64,000 nt of DNA, from assembly GCA_963920525.1 (NCBI GenBank), contig OY986439.1, positions 29,317,819 to 29,381,818 of the forward strand. Reading direction: 5' to 3'. The translations under genes and the position numbers were made by a program. Positions 1-10,869 of the stretch are shown piece after piece. A model generated the notes under the pieces. That model did not search any database. It was not told where the DNA came from and saw only the letters and a program-made list of their open reading frames with translations. How positions within the stretch are numbered: the first letter of the stretch is position 1; every line of letters starts with the position of its first letter. The DNA comes from Dichetophora obliterata. Its lineage: Eukaryota > Arthropoda > Insecta > Diptera > Sciomyzidae.

Positions 1-66
1 TACTTGACACTAAAAAATGTAAACCTATTCATTTATAAAGAAACAAAAACAAAACACAACACATTA

Positions 67-477
67 AGGGTATTCACAATTGCGTTGTTAGTAAAAAACC
101 CACGCTTTACCAAGTAGTTTTTAAATTTTTTGTTGTTTTAAATTAAATCTCTTAAAAAACTAAAGTGTGGTAATTTTAAGTAGCCCAATAGAATGTTTAA
201 CGAACGTGAGTTTTTAAGTTCCATAAACAAGTGATCGGTTGCCAGTTTTTTTCTAATTGCAAAAATTAAAGAACCTCAAAATGCAATTTAAACTTTTTTA
301 TGCCATATATTAATAAAATATATCAAATTGGATAGTTAATTTATTTGCATAGCAACAAAACGCTATGGTGGGAGGCTCCAAACCACAAATTCTATTTTAA
401 AGGGTGCTCATAATTGTAGTTTTTAACTATGGCAAAAAAACCGCAATACCAAGACACCATACAATTGTGAATACCCT
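67..477. mobile_element. MITE-like element with 16-bp terminal inverted repeats
   Basis: AGGGTATTCACAATTG at 67-82 is mirrored exactly by its reverse complement at 462-477. The 411-bp interval has no coding potential. A 4-bp CATT flank on both sides is possible, but the junction is ambiguous by one base. The superfamily cannot be assigned. Confidence 0.55.
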
Positions 478-1022
478 CATTGTTAACAAAAAAAACAAAA
501 CTTAAATAATATTAATGACTAGCAAACTCTAATAATTTAAAAAACAAAAATAAAATAAAAAACAGTTTAAGGTATTATTAGATAAATGTTAAACATTTTT
601 TTTTTTTAGACAACGTCTTCATGATTTTTTGTGTTAAAGGCAGATTAAGGTCAGAATATCTGACAATTTTGAATTACATTGTGCCCAATGTTGCAAATTC
701 TTCTAAAACTTTACAAATTATTTGCTCCTGTGATTCACACTAATCGTCCTAACAATCTTTCTCAGCCTCAATAAAAGGTTTTTGTAATTTTATTTATTTA
801 TATCAACTAAAATTTAATATTTTTAATAAAATTTTCTTATATAAAAACCCCAGCATTCCGGTATTTAAATGGTCTTAAGCCATCCGGAATCCCGGGATTG
901 ACTTTTCTAATGCACATGTATACACGGTTAATAGTTAAAGACTACTTTTAAATACAAACTTTGGTTTAAAAGAATTTTTAATCCAAAAATTACTATTTTT
1001 TAACCTCTCTTTAGTTTATTTT
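478..1022. other. Intron-like AT-rich DNA, nothing recognised
   Basis: Very A/T-rich with homopolymer runs. No ORF, RNA gene or repeat structure was supported here. Confidence 0.5.
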
Positions 1023-1062
1023 AGCTGGGGCTCGAACCAACGTTTCTGAAAGGAACTTACTT
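1023..1062 (-). repeat. tRNA-like 3' half (SINE relic)
   Basis: On the minus strand a good RNA polymerase III B-box (GGTTCGAGCCC) is followed by an acceptor-like segment ending in an A-rich tail. The A-box half is not recognisable. The same design recurs at 47626, 57744 and 57952, suggesting a family of old tRNA-derived SINEs rather than a functional tRNA. Confidence 0.4.
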
Positions 1063-1116
1063 GCATTCTTAAACAAAATAAAATCTTTTAAACAATTGAG
1101 TTGGACTACTTTGTAA

Positions 1117-1707
1117 GGTGTTGGATGGGGCGGGTCGATTTAAAAATCGCCCATTGCTCAGTGAAAATCGAATGCTAGGGATCAAAATAAGAAACTTTGC
1201 CCGAGGAACTTTACCTCTAAAACGAATTCTAATGCCCCAACTTTTGACTTTTGTGCCGTAGGATCAAATTTTGAAAAATCCTTCTTTGACCCATTTGAGT
1301 GCCCCATTCGAGTCCAAATGTAAGACCGACCCCCACTAACTTTGGAAGGCCGATCCACCCATGCCAGTGGCACACCCCCTGGCATTTCCAAAAATCACAA
1401 TTTTTGGCACTTTACATGAAAAAATCAGCGTATTGGGGTCGCCACTGGCATAGCTGGATTGGCCATCTAAAGTAAGTCGGGGTCGGTCATACATTTGGAC
1501 TCGATTGGGTCGCTCTAAATAGGTTAAAGAGGGATTTTTTAAAATTTGATCCTACGGGACAAATGTCCAAAGTTGGGGCATTAGAATTCGTTTTAGAGGT
1601 TTAGTTCCTCGGGCAAAGTTTCTTATTTTGATCCCTAGAATACGATTTTCAATGAGCAATGGGCGATTTTTTTGCATCCCCACAAATTGACCCGGCCAAC
1701 ACTGTAG
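1117..1707. mobile_element. Long foldback element, GGGCGGGTC-type ends
   Basis: The stretch from about 1117 to 1370 is repeated in inverted orientation at about 1450-1707, so the element can fold into a roughly 250-bp imperfect stem with a short centre near 1405. Matching blocks include the ATCGCCCATTGCTCA region (about 1145-1160 against 1653-1670), the AAACGAATTCTAATGCCCCA block (about 1218-1240) and the target-like tips GGGCGGGTCGATTT and AAATTGACCCGGCC. The tips resemble those of the element at 15850-16154. No transposase is present. Confidence 0.7.
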
Positions 1708-1852
1708 GACCAGCACATCAAAGGACGTGCGTTCAAATCATAAAATGGTTAGAGTAATTTTTTTATTTTTTTGCCTCCCCACAAATCGACCCGGCCAACA
1801 CTGTTGAACCAGCACATCAAAGGACGTGTGTTCAAATCATAAAATGATTTAT
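1671..1852. repeat. Two tandem copies of a ~99-bp unit
   Basis: The unit beginning GCATCCCCACAAATTGACCC at 1674 recurs at 1773 with few differences. It runs through ACCAGCACATCAAAGGACGT to AAATCATAAAATG. The first copy overlaps the right tip of the foldback element. The GTGCGTTCAAATC part is weakly B-box-like. Confidence 0.6.
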
Positions 1853-1870
1853 GGCACAACTAAAAATTTA

Positions 1871-2012
1871 GGTGTGGATTTTTAGCTTTCCATAATTCTT
1901 AAACGTAGGAAAGAACAAAGAAAGTGAAAAGAACCATGCACGAACCCGGATTCGAACCAGGGACTTTGGGGTTGATAGTCTAGCGCACTCTCCACTAAAC
2001 TACAAAGGCCGA
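1871..2012 (-). mobile_element. tRNA-headed SINE, partial copy 1
   Basis: On the minus strand, 2012 to 1937 reads as a tRNA-like head with A-box-like TAGTTTAGTGG and B-box GGTTCGAATCC. It is followed by the same unrelated body (TTCTTTTCACTTTCTTTG and onward) seen at 4338 and 8859. The match is lost near 1871, so the copy is truncated at its 3' end. Confidence 0.7.
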
Positions 2013-3984
2013 AATTTTAACCTAGAAAGTTATAAAGTATACTTCAGCCAACAACTGATTTTAATTTTCCCTTGAACGGTTCTCAAAAATTTAAATTTCA
2101 GCATCCATGGTTTTGTCGCTGGAGTTAGTTGGTTTGCTTACTCCAAATATGCAAATGCAGCTTATTGTAAGTTCTGCGTTGTCTTTAGCTCTGCTTATGG
2201 CGGCTTTGCATCACAGCCTCTTCGTAATTTACGGCACAAAAAATTTTTAACTAAATAAATTTTTCTGTCCCTTTCATTGTGACTCTTTTAAAGTCAGGAG
2301 TTCTTGAACAATTAACTTTCGAATTAAAGATATGAGTCTAAGCCTGATTTAATTTATGAGGAATGTTTGAAGTTTAAGTAATTTTGGTTTTGGTTTGGAA
2401 TTTAAGTAATTCTGGCCATAACTGCAAGCACTCAAAACCAACGATATCTTGAAAGTGAGAAAGAAATAATAAAGTTAGAAGTTATTTATTTTGAAAATAA
2501 GTATATTATAATACATTATTAAGAGAATATTTAAAAAAACTTTGGTAAAAAATGTTAAGAAATAACGGAGTGCCTCGAAAAAAATTTTTAAATTTTTTGC
2601 CTAATTTTAAAGTTGAAATGTCGATTTTTTGACAAAAAAATTAACCTATTTGGTATTGTAAGTTTGATATTAATTAAAAAATTTTTAAAAACTTAACGTC
2701 AGTTGATAGCTATTTGTATGTAGAAACATGTGTACAACATTTCAAAACGATCGATACAGTAGTTTTTTCGGAATCGTGGTCACCGACTTTAAAAATTACA
2801 TGTTTGGGAAAATCGATTTAAAATTTTTATACTCAAACATACCAGTATGAGTCGCTTGAAACGCTATATCTTCGTTTGTTTTGCTTCGATTTCGAAATTT
2901 TCGAAATTTTGACACTGTACAAACACTGTTGTACAAACTCTCGACATGTGTACATTCAGAAAAACAAATAAAACAAAAAACTGTTTTAAAACCTCACCCC
3001 CTTAATGCTATTACAAAACTTTAAAATTTTCTGCTGCAGATTGGAAGAGCCTTTTTCGGCCTTTAATATCTGGAAAAATTTTGTTTTATACAACTATTCT
3101 ACAGGCTAACATATTTACGAAAAACATGATTTTTTGAGGTTTTTGTAAAATGTTTTAGCTCACTGGCAGCTATCGTAACGGTCAAAATATTTTGGGAATC
3201 GTTATAAAATAGATCAAGGTTAATTTTTAGAGGGGTACAAATGGAACTTTTTTCTAATGGAAGTCGCGGTACCTTAATATATTTACTTACATATGAAGGG
3301 GTTATTGCAAAAACATGATAAGCCACCTAAAACATATTTTTAAACTTTCGACTTCAAAGTTTTGAAACAATGTATATTTGTATGAAGAAATGGATTTAAA
3401 TAAGGAAACAATGACAAATAGGTCCGAAATTTAATAATAAATAGCCAAAATCTCTTCAGTGGTTGCTGGCTATCCATTGAGCTATGTATCAAGCCTGAAA
3501 ATTTTATTTTTTAAATCATGTGGCTTATCACGTTATCCCAGCCCTTCATAGAAAATATATAAAAAACTTAACTTGAAAATTAAATGAAACAAAAACTTGT
3601 ATATTTCAATTTTTTTAATTTTATATAAAAAAATGTTCACCAAAGAGCCCCCCTCTCACGGGTAAATTCTGACTACGACCCTGCTGTATATATTTTAATG
3701 CTTTTTGCGCCCTCTATCGAAAGTTTTTCAAACTTCTGAAAGCTTTTCTTCTATTCCTGGGTTGGAAGAATCTTTAGACTTTATTTCATCAAAATCGTTA
3801 AATTTGTTTACCCACGATCGGCTTAGAACTGGTGAAGTTATACTAAAAAGACAATTTTGAGCGGTTTTTGGGTCCATCTATAAAAAAAAACTTTATGGTA
3901 CCATGACCCTCTCAAAATAAGCTTCAAATGAAAGGCGAATTTTGCAAAATGTTTTTTGTGACCCACCCTAATCTTGCATATATT
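2013..3984. other. Intron-like DNA, nothing recognised
   Basis: AT-rich sequence with only short random ORFs on either strand. No convincing terminal repeats, RNA genes or protein similarity were seen. Confidence 0.45.
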
Positions 3985-4120
3985 ATTTTTGCTTTTCGCC
4001 TTGATAGAGCCTCATCTGTTTTCTGTTTTGTTGCGCTGTTCTAGCTGAGCACAAAAAGAGAAGAATAGAGAGCAACATGGAGTTTATTGAAACTCTCGCA
4101 ACACAAACGCATAAAAATAA
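3985..4120 (+). repeat. Dispersed repeat family D1, copy 1
   Basis: Shares a long interrupted match with 15495-15640, including TTTTCGCCTTG, CTAGCTGAGCAC and AATAGAGAGCAACATG followed by AGTTTATTGAAA. The class is unknown. Confidence 0.55.
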
Positions 4121-4337
4121 AACGATTTAGCACCCAGTAAAAAAACATGCGATCGCTCCTATAAGGAGCAACAAGAGAGCGCTCTTTTACTGTTTTATTC
4201 TATCAAAAAGTGAGCACTTGTGAACTTGTGCTCCTTTACTGTTTTATAAAATCAAAAGGCGAGCAATCAATGAAAAAAAGAACATAAAGTGAGGCATGTG
4301 CTTTGTAAGAAACTCGATCATTATTTTCTGTGAAAAA

Positions 4338-4715
4338 TCGACCATTGTAGTCTAGTGGAGAGTGCGCTAGACTAACAACCCAGAGGTCCCTGGTTCGACT
4401 CCGGGTTCGGGCATGGTTCTTCTTTTCACTTTCTTTGCTCTTTTCTAATTTAAGAATTATGGAAAACTTAAAATCCACAGCTAAATTGTGGAAAACGTGG
4501 AATTAAAGGACAGGAACACAACTAAGGGCTGGAAATGCTTGCCGAGGTTAAGGTGAAATTGAAAGCAATGTCTTTCACGTCTGTTTCGTCTAATCAATAA
4601 TTCACATATGGTTCCAATCAATTCCTCTAGCTAATCTGTCCCTTTCCTTTCACGTCAAAGACCAAACCTTGTTTGTATAAGGCGCATGTTGGTTCTTTGA
4701 TCTTTAAAAAAAAAA
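4338..4715 (+). mobile_element. tRNA-headed SINE, copy 2
   Basis: Begins with a tRNA-like head: A-box TAGTCTAGTGG at 4349 and B-box GGTTCGACTCC near 4393. A body of about 300 bp follows and is shared with 8859-9270. It ends TTGATCTTT plus a short A run. The head resembles Glu/Asp-type tRNAs in the D-arm, but the anticodon stem does not pair well, so this is not a tRNA gene. No target duplication could be fixed. Confidence 0.8.
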
Positions 4716-5247
4716 TCTTTTAAATGTTCCTTTGCTGCTCCATTTGGATCAGTTATTGATCACTCCTTTTGAGCTCCTCTGGGATGTTAAAGGGAGCGCC
4801 ACACTTCCTAGGACATGCAATGTTAAAAGAGAACACCAAATACACCAAGCTTGGATCAATAAGGAGCACTCCCAGATCGCTCATAGGATGATCCACTTTT
4901 TTACTGGGCAATGCTTGGTATTTGGGATGATTTCTTAAAAAACTTAACACTTATGGCCGTGTAACAGGACTGTAACAAACCGAATAAGTTCCTAGTTAAG
5001 CACTTCATGGTCCATTTACAGCAAATAAATCATTTTTACCAGTCACAAATTGAAGATTAAGATTCTAAGACAGAAAGAGAAAAATAACTGGAGTTTTTTA
5101 CTAATCATATACAGTTCGTATTCGTAAAAAAATATATGATTAAAAAATTATGTGCAAAACAAAACAGAAAATTAAAAGAATAAATACAAAATATTGTGAC
5201 AAGATCAATACTGAGAAAAGTGTTTCAAAAATTTTAAATTGATTAAA
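4716..5247. other. Intron-like DNA, nothing recognised
   Basis: AT-rich, with only short random ORFs. The segment near 4910-4950 (GGGATGATTTCTTAAAAAAC) also occurs near 15653, so a small dispersed repeat lies here. Confidence 0.4.
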
Positions 5248-5871
5248 CTACACCTTTTCAAGTTGTACTTCAGAAAATATAAATTTTATTTCAGAAATAT
5301 GAATTATATTTCAGATTTGAGAAATGTAGTTCAGAATCCGTAAATTGTATTTCAGAAAAGTAAATTGTAGTTCAGAATAGTAAGTTGAAATTCGGAATTC
5401 GTTAATTGTATTTCAGAATAGTAAATTTAAGTTCAGAATAATAAATTGAATTTCAGAAAAGTAAATTGTAGTTCAGAATAGTAAGTTGAAATTCAGAAAT
5501 CGTAAGTTGTATTTCAGAATTGTAAAATGTAGTTCAGAAATCATCAATGGTATTTCAGAAATATGACTTGTAGTTCAGAATCTTAATACAATTTACGCGT
5601 TCTGAATTTGAACTTTCTATTCTGAACTACAATTTACTTTTCTGAAACATAATTTATTATTCTGATCTACAATTTACTATTCTGAAATACAATTAACGAA
5701 TTCTGAATTTCAACTTGCTATTCTGAACTACAATTTACTTTTCTGAAATAAAATTTACGGATTCTGAACTACATTTCAAAATTCTGAAATGCAACTTAAG
5801 CTTTTTGAAATAAAAGTTATTAATCTGAAATAAAATTTACGTTTTCTGAACTACAACTTGAAAAGGTGTAG
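5248..5871. mobile_element. Foldback element built of ~20-bp tandem subunits
   Basis: The ends are a nearly perfect inverted repeat: CTACACCTTTTCAAGTTGTA at 5248-5267 and its complement at 5852-5871, continuing about 9 more bases with one mismatch. Between them the left half (to about 5585) is about 15 degenerate copies of a 20-23-bp unit (TTCAGAATAGTAAATTGTA). The right half is about 11 copies of the same unit inverted (TACAATTTACTATTCTGAA). The whole element can fold on itself. No ORF is present. Confidence 0.8.
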
Positions 5872-5981
5872 CTAAAAATGTTTACAATACACAAAAAAAT
5901 TGCAAATTTTTAGCCGAAAGAAATTTCAGAAGTTTTGTTGTGTCACTTTTTTTTTAAATAAAATCCGTTAAATTGAACACA

Positions 5982-6230
5982 TCTGTGGTCACAAGGAATA
6001 ACGACTAAACTCAAAGTATCGTAAGAAACGATATATTAATTGCACGAACTACGACCCATTTTTTTGAAATACATGAACCGTTAAGCAGAAAATATGTGCA
6101 GACATAAGTGATGATCAATTCTGGGAAAAAAATGGATATCTGCATACTTCCAAAAATTGACATTAAAGTAAATTCCATATCGCTTTTTTACGATATTTTG
6201 AGTTTTGTCATTATTCCTTCTGACCACAGA
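5982..6230. mobile_element. MITE, TCTGTGGTCA-type ends, copy 1
   Basis: Terminal inverted repeats of about 53 bp with several mismatches begin TCTGTGGTCA at 5982 and end TGACCACAGA at 6230. The inner arms carry AACTCAAAGTATCGTA and its near complement. There is no coding capacity. The terminus is shared with 13115-13360. Confidence 0.75.
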
Positions 6231-6321
6231 TTTCATGTTCGTTTTTCATATCAAAATCACTATTTTTATCATTTTAAATGATATTTTTCAAAAAATAAGC
6301 ACTTTCCCTATAGAAAACTTT

Positions 6322-6490
6322 AATTAAATATACTTATTAGAATTTCGAAAAGAAAGTACCCCCATAACGGGCTCTAGCACAAATATGATATTATAATACT
6401 TTTTTTATTAAAATCGGCCCAGTACTTATGGAGCACACTGGCTAATGTAAATTTACACTTCAATTTTATATAAAAGTGAATATATATAGA
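6322..6490 (+). repeat. Dispersed repeat family D2, copy 1
   Basis: Matches 15690-15847: TAGCACAAATATGATAT, a TTTTT/AAAAT stretch, GGCCCAGTACTT and CACTTCAATTTTATATAA. Both copies end in a short GATA-type simple repeat. The second copy is where the long AGATAGATAT satellite begins. Confidence 0.6.
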
Positions 6491-8568
6491 TAGATTTAGA
6501 TGGCATCCATTACAAACATATTAAATTTATGTAAATGGAAACCTTTAAATATCTCGATGCTAACATAAATGGACTTAGGCCACTCATGTACAATTCTTGA
6601 ACTTTCAAATGTTTTAATTACTTCATTTCAACCATCGTGTTTTCCAGGGGGGCCCTACCCCCCTTTGTATGCCCCTGCACGGATTGCATACAAAGTAGCA
6701 TTTGACTTGGTCTAATGAATATACAAAATATATTTTTTTTTATGAAAAAGTTTTCGAACTTGTTCATTTATGACGTCAAAATTATTAACTTCAGTAATAA
6801 AATACAAATAATCCATAACTTAAACGACAAAACCACCTCTCCGTCGCTCGAAATTGGTAGGTATCACTAATAGCTTTCAAGCTTTTCCAATAAATTTTAC
6901 TCTAGAAACAACCGGGAAACTGTCGCTTTCAGCGACATTTATTGTTGTCATTCATCTCTTAGAGATTAGAAGTGCTTAAATTATAAATAATATTGGGGCT
7001 GATTTGTCAAAAGCTAGAATGATTACCATAAAGTAGATAAATAAGCTTAGCTGACTACAAGGATGGCGGATGCTAAAATTATGGGGGTGCCTTAACAAAT
7101 TGCGCTGCAAAAATATTGCTTCGAATTTGAAAAAAAAAACAACCTCAAGTGTTGTGCAAGACCAGCTGATGTGGGGATTAGAGGACATAAACGATGGTAA
7201 ACAACCAGGCATTCATCACTTTTTGTCGTTGCCGTTGATGTTCTTTTAACATTTTATTCAATACACAAGGGAAATCAACAACATTTAAACTTATCGACAT
7301 TCATTCTCGAGAAAAAAACAACAATAACAACCCAAACAACAACTCATAATCCACGCTAAATCCAGAAATCAAACATGTTTTACATTTTCTGTGGGAGAGC
7401 AACTCTCTACCAGAAATACACAAGGCACCAAGGGGCCTTGATTAACCGTGTCTTATCAATAACACCGTTTGGTGGTGTTCAAAGCTAACCGCTTCCGTTG
7501 AGCCATACAATCAATCAAAATAAAATTAAGTAAAAACTTGATGCACAAAGCTGTGGAATTTTCGGCTATGCCTGATGTAGAAAAATGTATTCTATTTCGT
7601 GTCTTGCTCAAAGCAATTTTCGGCAGTTAAGCCGGTTAAATAAATTTTCAAAATCTTCAAGAAATCCCAGCTTTACCTACTACAAAAGCTAAAACGTAAA
7701 TAGCTGCTTTATTAAGTTAAACTAGTTTTAATGATTATATTAATCTTACTTTTGATTTCACTGGCAAACAGAATTGTGCCCCTGACTGTCATAATGATTA
7801 ATTGCCAACGCCTAGTGTTGCCACAGTTAATTTAATCCGTAGCTGTGAATTTGCCACAGAAACTAACGAATGTTATTAATACATCAAATGCTAGATTTGA
7901 CCCTTCTTTATCTATATTTAATGCAGATAGATTTTTTATCAGTCAACTAATTAAAGGTTTGATGGTAGCAAACGTGATGCATACACGGACGCACTTTATT
8001 TGATAAAGGTTACCGATTTTCACTTTTTATTATTCATGAGGTCAAGTGTGCATGTCAGACATGCGTGCCTTGAACTACATTCCAACTGGTTTAAGCAGGG
8101 AAAAAATGTGACATAAGTGAAAAAATGTTTTACAAAATTTTATTTAATCTTTACGTTAACACATAAGCCTAATCTATCTTTTTTTCGTTACAGATACTTC
8201 AAGATTAAAACAAAAAATCTTTTAAATTTAAACTATAAGTAATATTGTAATGTCAAATAAATTAAATAATCTAATAATTGATCGATATTCGGTCAAAGTC
8301 ATGTGTAATTGAACATTTGGTTGTGAAAATAGCCACCTTTCAGTTAGAACACTAGCTTCTGGCGAAGCAAAAACTCGTTCATTTCTATGGTGCATTTCGA
8401 CAAACTATCGAACACCAATGAATATTGAAATAAATTAAGAAGCAACTAGAACAGATGGCAACCTTGATAGAGTTGATGGCGGTGATCTAAAATGGCCTAC
8501 TGCTTTGAAGTGTCATATGATTAGCAGCCATACAATTCATAAGAATGAATTCGAGGATCTGCACATTC
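6491..8568. other. Intron-like DNA, nothing recognised
   Basis: No supported gene, RNA or transposon was found. It holds scattered short ORFs of 60-80 codons without family resemblance. Confidence 0.45.
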
Positions 8569-8748
8569 ATATGCTAGTTTAAACAGTGAGTTGATCACAG
8601 CTTAATCACTCAAAGACTACTGAAGGGGAAAATGTAGCGATTTCCGAAACAGACTGTCTAGTCAGCTAAGTGATTGACTCTATACAGAGTTGGTGTTGTT
8701 GTTGTTGCCTTCTTAAAAACTTACTTGATCTAAAGCTCACAATTTTAA
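8569..8748 (-). repeat. Dispersed repeat family D3, copy 1
   Basis: Read on the minus strand this matches 41496-41684, 56649-56843 and 58328-58415: AGATCAAGTAAGTTT, AAGAAGGCAACAACAACAAC, AGAGTCAATCAC and CTGTTTCGGA. The copies diverge by clear substitutions and small indels. Class not assigned. Confidence 0.7.
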
Positions 8749-8858
8749 TTTATATAAGTAATAATGTTTATGTAACTTGCAAAGTAAAATATGTGTTCTC
8801 TGAAAGTTTCTCAGTCCCGTATCAGATTTTAATGGTTTAAAGAAACTTGTTTACTTGT

Positions 8859-9238
8859 CGGCCTTTTTAGTCTAGTGGAGAGTGCGCTAGACTCTCAACC
8901 CAGAGGTCCCTGGTTCGAATCCGGGCTCGGGCATGGTTCTTTTCACTTTCTTTGTTCTTTCCTACATATAAGAATTATGGAAAACTGAAAATCCACAGCT
9001 ACAATTGTGGAGAATGTGGAATTAAAGGAATGGAAACAACTAAGGGCTGGAAATGCTTGCCGAGGTTAAGGCATAACACTAGCCTCGGTTAAAAGCAATT
9101 CAAATTGACTTTCACGGTTGTTTCGCCTAATCAATAATTCACGTATTGTTCCAATAAATTCCTCTAAATAAATCTATCCCTTTCCTTTCAGGTCAAAGAC
9201 CAAACCTTGTTTGTATAAGGCGCATGCCTTGGTTCTTT

Positions 9239-9269
<31 letters not shown>

Positions 9270-9270
9270 A
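8859..9270 (+). mobile_element. tRNA-headed SINE, copy 3 with long poly(A)
   Basis: The best copy of the family: A-box TAGTCTAGTGG at 8869-8879, B-box GGTTCGAATCC near 8913, then a body of about 330 bp ending CTTTGATCTTT and a 25-base poly(A) tract at 9246-9270. The internal pol III promoter plus A tail is the typical structure of a SINE mobilised by a LINE. Relative to 4338-4715 it has an extra stretch of about 20 bp near 9080. Confidence 0.85.
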
Positions 9271-9696
9271 TCCACCAATTTTAATACAAAATTTAAAGAA
9301 AATTTTGTAAAAATAAGCAATAACTTTTTTCGATTATTTCAAAAGAAGAATGGTCAATTGTTAACTTTTTCTTATAAAATTTGAAAATATTACATTGCAT
9401 TTATAGTTTCAGGTCATTTTTGAAGTGAAACTTCTAATGAGACTGTTTAGTAATGTTAAAAAATAAATCGGAAGTAAAATATAGGTAAAGCTGCTCATAC
9501 ACAGGAGGATGAAACTCGGAATATTGGTAGATAGAATACATATCTGATATCGATTCTACCAAAATATAAGAGTGACACGCTTTCGAAACCATGGTACTAT
9601 ATATCAAATTACATAAAATTTGGAAATTCGGCAAAAAAGATGAACCGAAAAGTAAACTCTAAAAAATATATAATAGAGTTCTATCCACACTTATGC
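9271..9696. other. Intron-like AT-rich DNA, nothing recognised
   Basis: No feature beyond low-complexity A/T runs. Confidence 0.45.
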
Positions 9697-9704
9697 GATG
9701 GAAC

Positions 9705-10861
9705 CAGTGATGCCAATAAATTTTTAATAAAATCCCTACCGAATCTCAAAAAAAATCCCTACTTTTCCCAAAGCAAATATAATTTTTCCTTACAATTTTC
9801 TCTAAATTTTTTTTTTCATAGCTTTAGCTCAAAGTTTTCCCACAGCAAATCACATTTTGGGAGGTTTTTCGAAAAATATTTCAATTGCTTTTGGCCTTTT
9901 AATGGAAACTACGTCTTTTTGTTGAAATTTGCTTTGAGAAAGCATCAGGAGATAAGATTTGAGATTTAAGATTCAGGTAAAAAGGAGACCTGAAAGCATC
10001 CGTTTCAATTTTTTCGAGCCATCCCTAGAATTCACCGATATCCAGCCAGCTGTTGTTAAATTTTTATTTTCTGTACTTAGCACGCCGCTTCGCAACAACT
10101 GTTTCAAGAGAAGATGAATCGGAAGAATTGTTAATTTTTCTAAAAACAATTTCATTGAGAATTTTTATGACATTTGATTTTCATTCATTAATTCAGACTC
10201 TGATTTTGTGTTTTTGTATAACAATTTATTCAGTAAATTAGATCTTGTGGAAATATGAAATCGCGTCAAAATTATAATTAACTCTTGAGAAGGCGCGCAT
10301 GAGCATTTTGCTCACGCAATTTTTAAATGGATAAAATTCCTCTTTGTTATTAACATTATTGCACGCATTATGTCGAGTATCTTTGGTAACGGTTGTTCTC
10401 CGCGTCTTGGCAAGTTTTTGCTGAGGTGAGTGCACGATTGGAGCTGTAGGTATGCGGTTTAAAAACTACAATAATTCCTCAATAAGCACAATGCTCACGC
10501 GCGACAATCCATGCTACTCTGCGAGGCGCGCCTTCTCCAGGGTCAAGCATGCTCGGTGACAAATGAGTAAGCTCAAGCACAAAGTTCTTTAAAAGTCTTG
10601 CTGGTCAGTGGGTGTGTTCAAGCATATGTGAAGATTTAACATGCTCAGATTATTCACACTGAAACAATTTCAAAATCAATTAAAGAAATTATATGCGAAC
10701 ATAAAAAGAAACTTTTTTGAAAAATAAAGAGACAAATTTTATATTTTTAAAACTCCCTACATTTAAGCAAATATTGAAAATATGTTCTTTATTTCCTACA
10801 CCTCAAATTGAAGGCTGAATTTCCCTACTCGTAGTCTCTTTTCCCACTATTGGCATCACTG
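9705..10861. mobile_element. Non-autonomous hAT element with 8-bp target duplication
   Basis: The terminal inverted repeat CAGTGATGCCAATA at 9705-9718 matches its complement at 10848-10861. The element is flanked by an exact 8-bp direct repeat GATGGAAC at 9697-9704 and 10862-10869. CAG-type tips with 8-bp duplications are characteristic of the hAT superfamily. The 1157-bp interior has no transposase; ORFs up to 109 codons inside look random. CCCTAC-containing motifs recur near both ends and could be subterminal transposase-binding repeats. A second inverted-repeat unit lies inside at 10285-10541. Confidence 0.85.
10285..10541. repeat. Inverted-repeat unit nested in the hAT element
   Basis: GAGAAGGCGCGC at about 10287-10298 is mirrored by GCGCGCCTTCTC at 10526-10537. 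Both arms contain GCTCACGC/GCGTGAGC blocks. It is much more GC-rich than its surroundings. It may be a nested MITE or part of the hAT interior. Confidence 0.5.
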
Positions 10862-10869
10862 GATGGAAC

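Noticed and set aside
4338..4414. Functional tRNA gene
   Set aside because: A and B boxes are good, but the anticodon and acceptor stems pair poorly and the same head is followed by a shared 300-bp body, so it is a SINE.
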